Positions 61,420 through 64,000 of a stretch of DNA of 64,000 bases are shown in pieces (position 1 is the first letter of the stretch; every line of letters begins with the position of its first letter). The DNA comes from Streptomyces sp. RPT161. GTDB taxonomy: Bacteria > Actinomycetota > Actinomycetes > Streptomycetales > Streptomycetaceae. Position numbers and translations under genes: made by a program. Under the pieces are notes generated by a model. That model was not told where the DNA came from and did not search any database. It saw only the letters and a program-made list of their open reading frames with translations. The stretch covers positions 62,001 to 126,000 of the forward strand of contig NZ_JAPZVN010000013.1 of assembly GCF_027533845.1 (NCBI RefSeq). Reading direction: 5' to 3'.

Positions 61420-61893
61420 TCAGGACGCCACACCGGTCCGAGCTCGTAGCCCTTCGGCAAACGTGCGCGCCGCCTCCAGATCGGCGGCGTTGGGCCGTCC
61501 CTTGTTGATACCGCCGACAAGCCTGAACGGGAGCCAGGTGTCGAACCCGCGACACGAGAAGGTGTCAGCCACCTCGAAGCCCCTCTGCTCGAGAAGCCGC
61601 ACAAGGGGGCGGGCGAAGGGCCGGAACGGCGGTTCGGGTAGTCCGCTGGTGGCGAAAACGAACGCCCTGCGTCGTTCCCCCTTCGGGAGCGACCGGACGA
61701 ACTGGCGCAGCCGCGGGTGGAACTTCGTCATGAAGATTCCCGAGCCGAATCCCACGAGGTCGTAGGTGGAGAGCTCCGCCATGTCGACCTGCTCAGGGTC
61801 GACAACAACGGCCTCCAGGACCTGTCCCATGACTTCGGCGATCCTCTTCGTGTTGCCATGGGACGCGGAGGCGCACACGATGATGGCCTTCAT
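61420..61893 (-). CDS. Flavodoxin-domain protein
   Basis: A 157-aa flavodoxin-like protein starting at ATG 61893. The FMN phosphate loop CASASHGNTKRIA (residues 8-20) and VGFGSGIFMTKFHP are typical of the flavodoxin-domain (HemG/YwqN-like) family. It would carry FMN and take part in electron transfer. It stands alone, 170 bp from pirin on the same strand, and has no obvious redox partner. Confidence 0.88.
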   Translation of the reverse strand: MKAIIVCASASHGNTKRIAEVMGQVLEAVVVDPEQVDMAELSTYDLVGFGSGIFMTKFHPRLRQFVRSLPKGERRRAFVFATSGLPEPPFRPFARPLVRLLEQRGFEVADTFSCRGFDTWLPFRLVGGINKGRPNAADLEAARTFAEGLRARTGVAS

Positions 61894-62123
61894 GATGGTG
61901 TTCCCTTCGCTTGCGCGGTTTTCAGCGGCGTTCACACCTTGAGGACACCACCCGAGCGGCGACCGTGACAGGAAGGGAATGTGGTTACGATCACAGGGGG
62001 ATGCCGGTGGGGCGCGGTCGGCTCCGGATCGTGACCGCCCAAGCGGTACATGACCCGATAGATCACATGAGGGGCACTGCCAATTCCCTGTGAAGCCAAC
62101 GGAGTTGGCGTACGTTTCCTGGC

Positions 62124-63143
62124 TCACTGGCTTGGGTGTGCCCAGGTCGGGTCGGTAGCCGCGGCTTTGGCGTAGCGGCGGGACAGGTGGGCGAAGGCGT
62201 CCTTGAGCTCGGTGGGCCCGATGACCTGAATGTCGGCGTCGAACTTGCCGATAGTGGCGGCCAGTGCGGGCCATGACCAGGCGCCCAGAATGAGGCGGCA
62301 GTGGTCCGGGCCGAGCTCTTCGACGATTCCGTCGTGACTGTAGGTGGACACGACATGGGCGGGCAGGCCGAGAATCACCTCGCCTCGGCAGGGCCACCCG
62401 CCGGAGCCCTGAAACCTGCCGACCACGAAGGCGGCCACCTCACCTCCGGGCAGTTCGCGCGGGGTGAATCGAGGCCCGGTGGGAGTGCGCGGGCTGATGC
62501 GGTCGACGCGGAAGGTGCGCCAGTCGCCGCGCTGCAGGTCCCAGGCGACGAGGTACCAGCGGCCGCCCCAGTGGACGAGGTGGTGTGGCTGCACCTTGCG
62601 CGGCGGGATTGCGGCGGGGTCGGCGTCGGCGGCTGCCGACGGGGTCGCGGGGGTGTAGTCGAAGCGCAGCACTTCGTGGGCGCGTACGGCCGAGCTGAGC
62701 GTCACGAGCACTTGGGGGTCGACCCGCGGATGCGGCCGGGTCCCCGGGCGTTCGACGGCGGTGACCTGGAGGGCGTCGACGCGATGGCGTAGCCGCGTGG
62801 GCATGACCTGCCGGATGGTGCTCAACGCACGCGCCGCGGCCTCCTCGATGCCGGCGCCTGTGGTGGCGGCGGTCTGAAGCGCGACGGAGAGGGCCACGGC
62901 CTGGTCGTCGTCGAACAGCAGGGGCGGCAGTTGTGTGCCGGCGCCCAGCCGATAGCCCCCGTCGGGGCCCTTGATCGTCAAGATCGGATAGCCGAGCTCG
63001 CGCAAGCGGTCGACATCTCGGCGCACGGTGCGCGCGCTGACCTCCAACCGCTCGGCCAGCAACTGCCCCGGCCAGTCCCGGCGCGCCTGGAGGAGGGAGA
63101 GGAGCGACAGCAGTCGTGCTGAGGTCTTCGGCATGATGCCCAT
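62124..63143 (-). CDS. WYL-domain (YafY/PafC-type) transcriptional regulator
   Basis: A 339-aa regulator. The N-terminal winged helix is TSARLLSLLSLLQARRDWPG with SARTVRRDVDRLRELGYPI; the central WYL domain contains HWGGRWYLVAWDLQRGDWR and FRVDRI, and the WCX extension follows to the end. The start is ATG 63143 (ATG 63134 is also possible). Such proteins sense small ligands or DNA-derived molecules. It is divergent from the DinB gene, with a 90-bp shared promoter region, a very common pairing that suggests it controls DinB. Confidence 0.9.
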   Translation of the reverse strand: MGIMPKTSARLLSLLSLLQARRDWPGQLLAERLEVSARTVRRDVDRLRELGYPILTIKGPDGGYRLGAGTQLPPLLFDDDQAVALSVALQTAATTGAGIEEAAARALSTIRQVMPTRLRHRVDALQVTAVERPGTRPHPRVDPQVLVTLSSAVRAHEVLRFDYTPATPSAAADADPAAIPPRKVQPHHLVHWGGRWYLVAWDLQRGDWRTFRVDRISPRTPTGPRFTPRELPGGEVAAFVVGRFQGSGGWPCRGEVILGLPAHVVSTYSHDGIVEELGPDHCRLILGAWSWPALAATIGKFDADIQVIGPTELKDAFAHLSRRYAKAAATDPTWAHPSQ

Positions 63144-63233
63144 CTTGCTTCGTGAAGCGGCCACATCCTGTCCGCTTCTGCTGGGACCGTGGTCGTGCCC
63201 ACCAAAGAGAACGACCAGAAAGACCCGATCACT

Positions 63234-63809
63234 ATGAACGCCACGACCACGACCTCCACCCTCGACGGTGAGCGGGCCGACCTGCTCGCAGAACTCGCGG
63301 CCGCGCGATCCGCCCTGACCCGCACGGTGCACGGACTCAGCGACGAACAGTCCGGCGAGCGCCCAACAGCCAGCGCGCTGTGCCTGGGCGGGCTGATCAA
63401 GCATGTCGCGTCCATCGAGGAAGGATGGGTGCGCTTCGTGCTCGATGGTCCTTCGGCACTGCGTTACGACCTGCCCGACGGCGTCACCTGGGCCGATATC
63501 GCGGACGGCACCGCACGCGAGTTCCCGCAGTGGATGATCGATCACCAGAATGACTTCCAGATGCTGCCCGGCGAGACGCTGGCCGGGATCCTCAAGCGCT
63601 ACGCGGAGGTTGGCGCCCGAAGCGAGGAGATCATCAGCAGTATCACCGACCTGTCGGCGACGCACCCGTTGCCGGAGGCGCCCTGGAACGAGCGGGGGGC
63701 GGTGTGGAGCGCGCGCCGGGTGGTGATGCACGTCATCGCGGAGACCGCCCAGCACGCCGGGCACGCGGACATCCTGCGCGAGACGCTCGACGGGCAGAAG
63801 TCGACCTGA
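63234..63809 (+). CDS. DinB-family (DUF664) metal-dependent enzyme
   Basis: A 191-aa four-helix bundle protein of the DinB superfamily, whose actinobacterial members are often mycothiol-dependent enzymes. Three His in GGLIKHVASIEEGW, VVMHVIAETAQHAGHAD occupy the metal-site positions of the family. ATG 63234 is used rather than the upstream GTG because the first residues of the longer frame look non-native. It is divergent from the WYL regulator. Substrate unknown. Confidence 0.88.
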   Translation: MNATTTTSTLDGERADLLAELAAARSALTRTVHGLSDEQSGERPTASALCLGGLIKHVASIEEGWVRFVLDGPSALRYDLPDGVTWADIADGTAREFPQWMIDHQNDFQMLPGETLAGILKRYAEVGARSEEIISSITDLSATHPLPEAPWNERGAVWSARRVVMHVIAETAQHAGHADILRETLDGQKST

Positions 63810-64000
63810 CCGCTGAGGGTTTCTGACAGATCGGGTCGTGGCCCTGACCGGCGCTGCGCGCCGGAGGTGTGAGTAAAGGCTGTCCTCGGCCGCGCTGGCG
63901 ACAACCGTCACCAGCGCGGCCCCGGCAGCCGTGCTGAAGGCAAATTGCTGTGGGAACACCCTGCTGCTCGGGTGGGCGGCCGTAACGGTCGGACACCTGC

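Noticed and set aside
62124-63959. 611-aa version of the WYL regulator
   Set aside because: The extra N-terminal part runs opposite the DinB gene and has no domain; the start at 63143 gives the normal family length.

Overview
The window looks like an accessory stretch of a Streptomyces-type actinomycete chromosome. It is very GC-rich, many genes start with GTG (one probably with TTG), and rare TTA leucine codons occur in two genes (29125 and 53566). Family content (CYP105-like P450, PfaD/PKS-type lipid synthase, YcnI, DUF6010, DUF2267, SpoIIE-type phosphatases, RICIN-tagged glycoside hydrolase) points the same way. No rRNA, tRNA or CRISPR array was seen.

Layout. 1-209: 3' end of a DUF4232-type gene whose tail is repeated, degraded, at 47508-47667. 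428-5407: GMC oxidoreductase, then a P450/ferredoxin/ferredoxin-reductase unit with a MarR regulator. 5602-8508: secreted GH30-RICIN and GH16 glucanases. 8940-14124: a metal-homeostasis island bracketed by two Zur-like boxes (Zur-type regulator, CxxxxC small protein, COG0523 GTPase, WD40 protein, thioredoxin-like ferredoxin, CzrA-like ArsR; divergently a CooC-like ATPase and a 129-aa protein). 14391-15844: a Met/His-containing membrane protein and the copper protein YcnI. 16542-18479: frameshifted DUF2267 gene and a sugar-type MFS transporter.

19355-34446 is the centrepiece. Six overlapping or nearly touching genes encode a two-protein iterative synthase: PfaD-like x2, KS, AT, ACP, KR; then KS, AT, DH, PPTase. 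They are followed by a discrete ACP, an alpha/beta hydrolase with Cys in place of the nucleophile Ser, a GT1 glycosyltransferase and a zinc-ribbon methyltransferase. All reductive functions, its own PPTase, and glycosyl and methyl transfer are present, so a glycosylated, methylated specialised lipid is the best inference. Just past its terminator lies a 72-aa peptide with a double-glycine leader (34625-34843), then a transposase remnant and a Cys-rich 201-aa protein of unknown function (35768-36373).

36623-47327 holds an FAD oxidoreductase, a second MFS sugar transporter, a lipocalin/CrtC-like protein with a phosphotransferase, and two regulator/oxidoreductase detoxification modules (TetR with aldo-keto reductase; HxlR with quinone oxidoreductase and NIPSNAP protein). 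47508-59800 is a mosaic of intact genes and broken pieces: condensation-domain fragment, frameshifted GAF-PP2C phosphatase, SDR, LysR and Lrp remnants, interspersed with an intact PP2C phosphatase, a Baeyer-Villiger monooxygenase, AraC regulator, hydrolase, methyltransferase and DUF6010 protein. 59905-63809 ends with a TPR protein and pirin (overlapping), a flavodoxin-like protein, a WYL regulator and a divergent DinB protein. All functions are read from sequence by eye; no database search was run.
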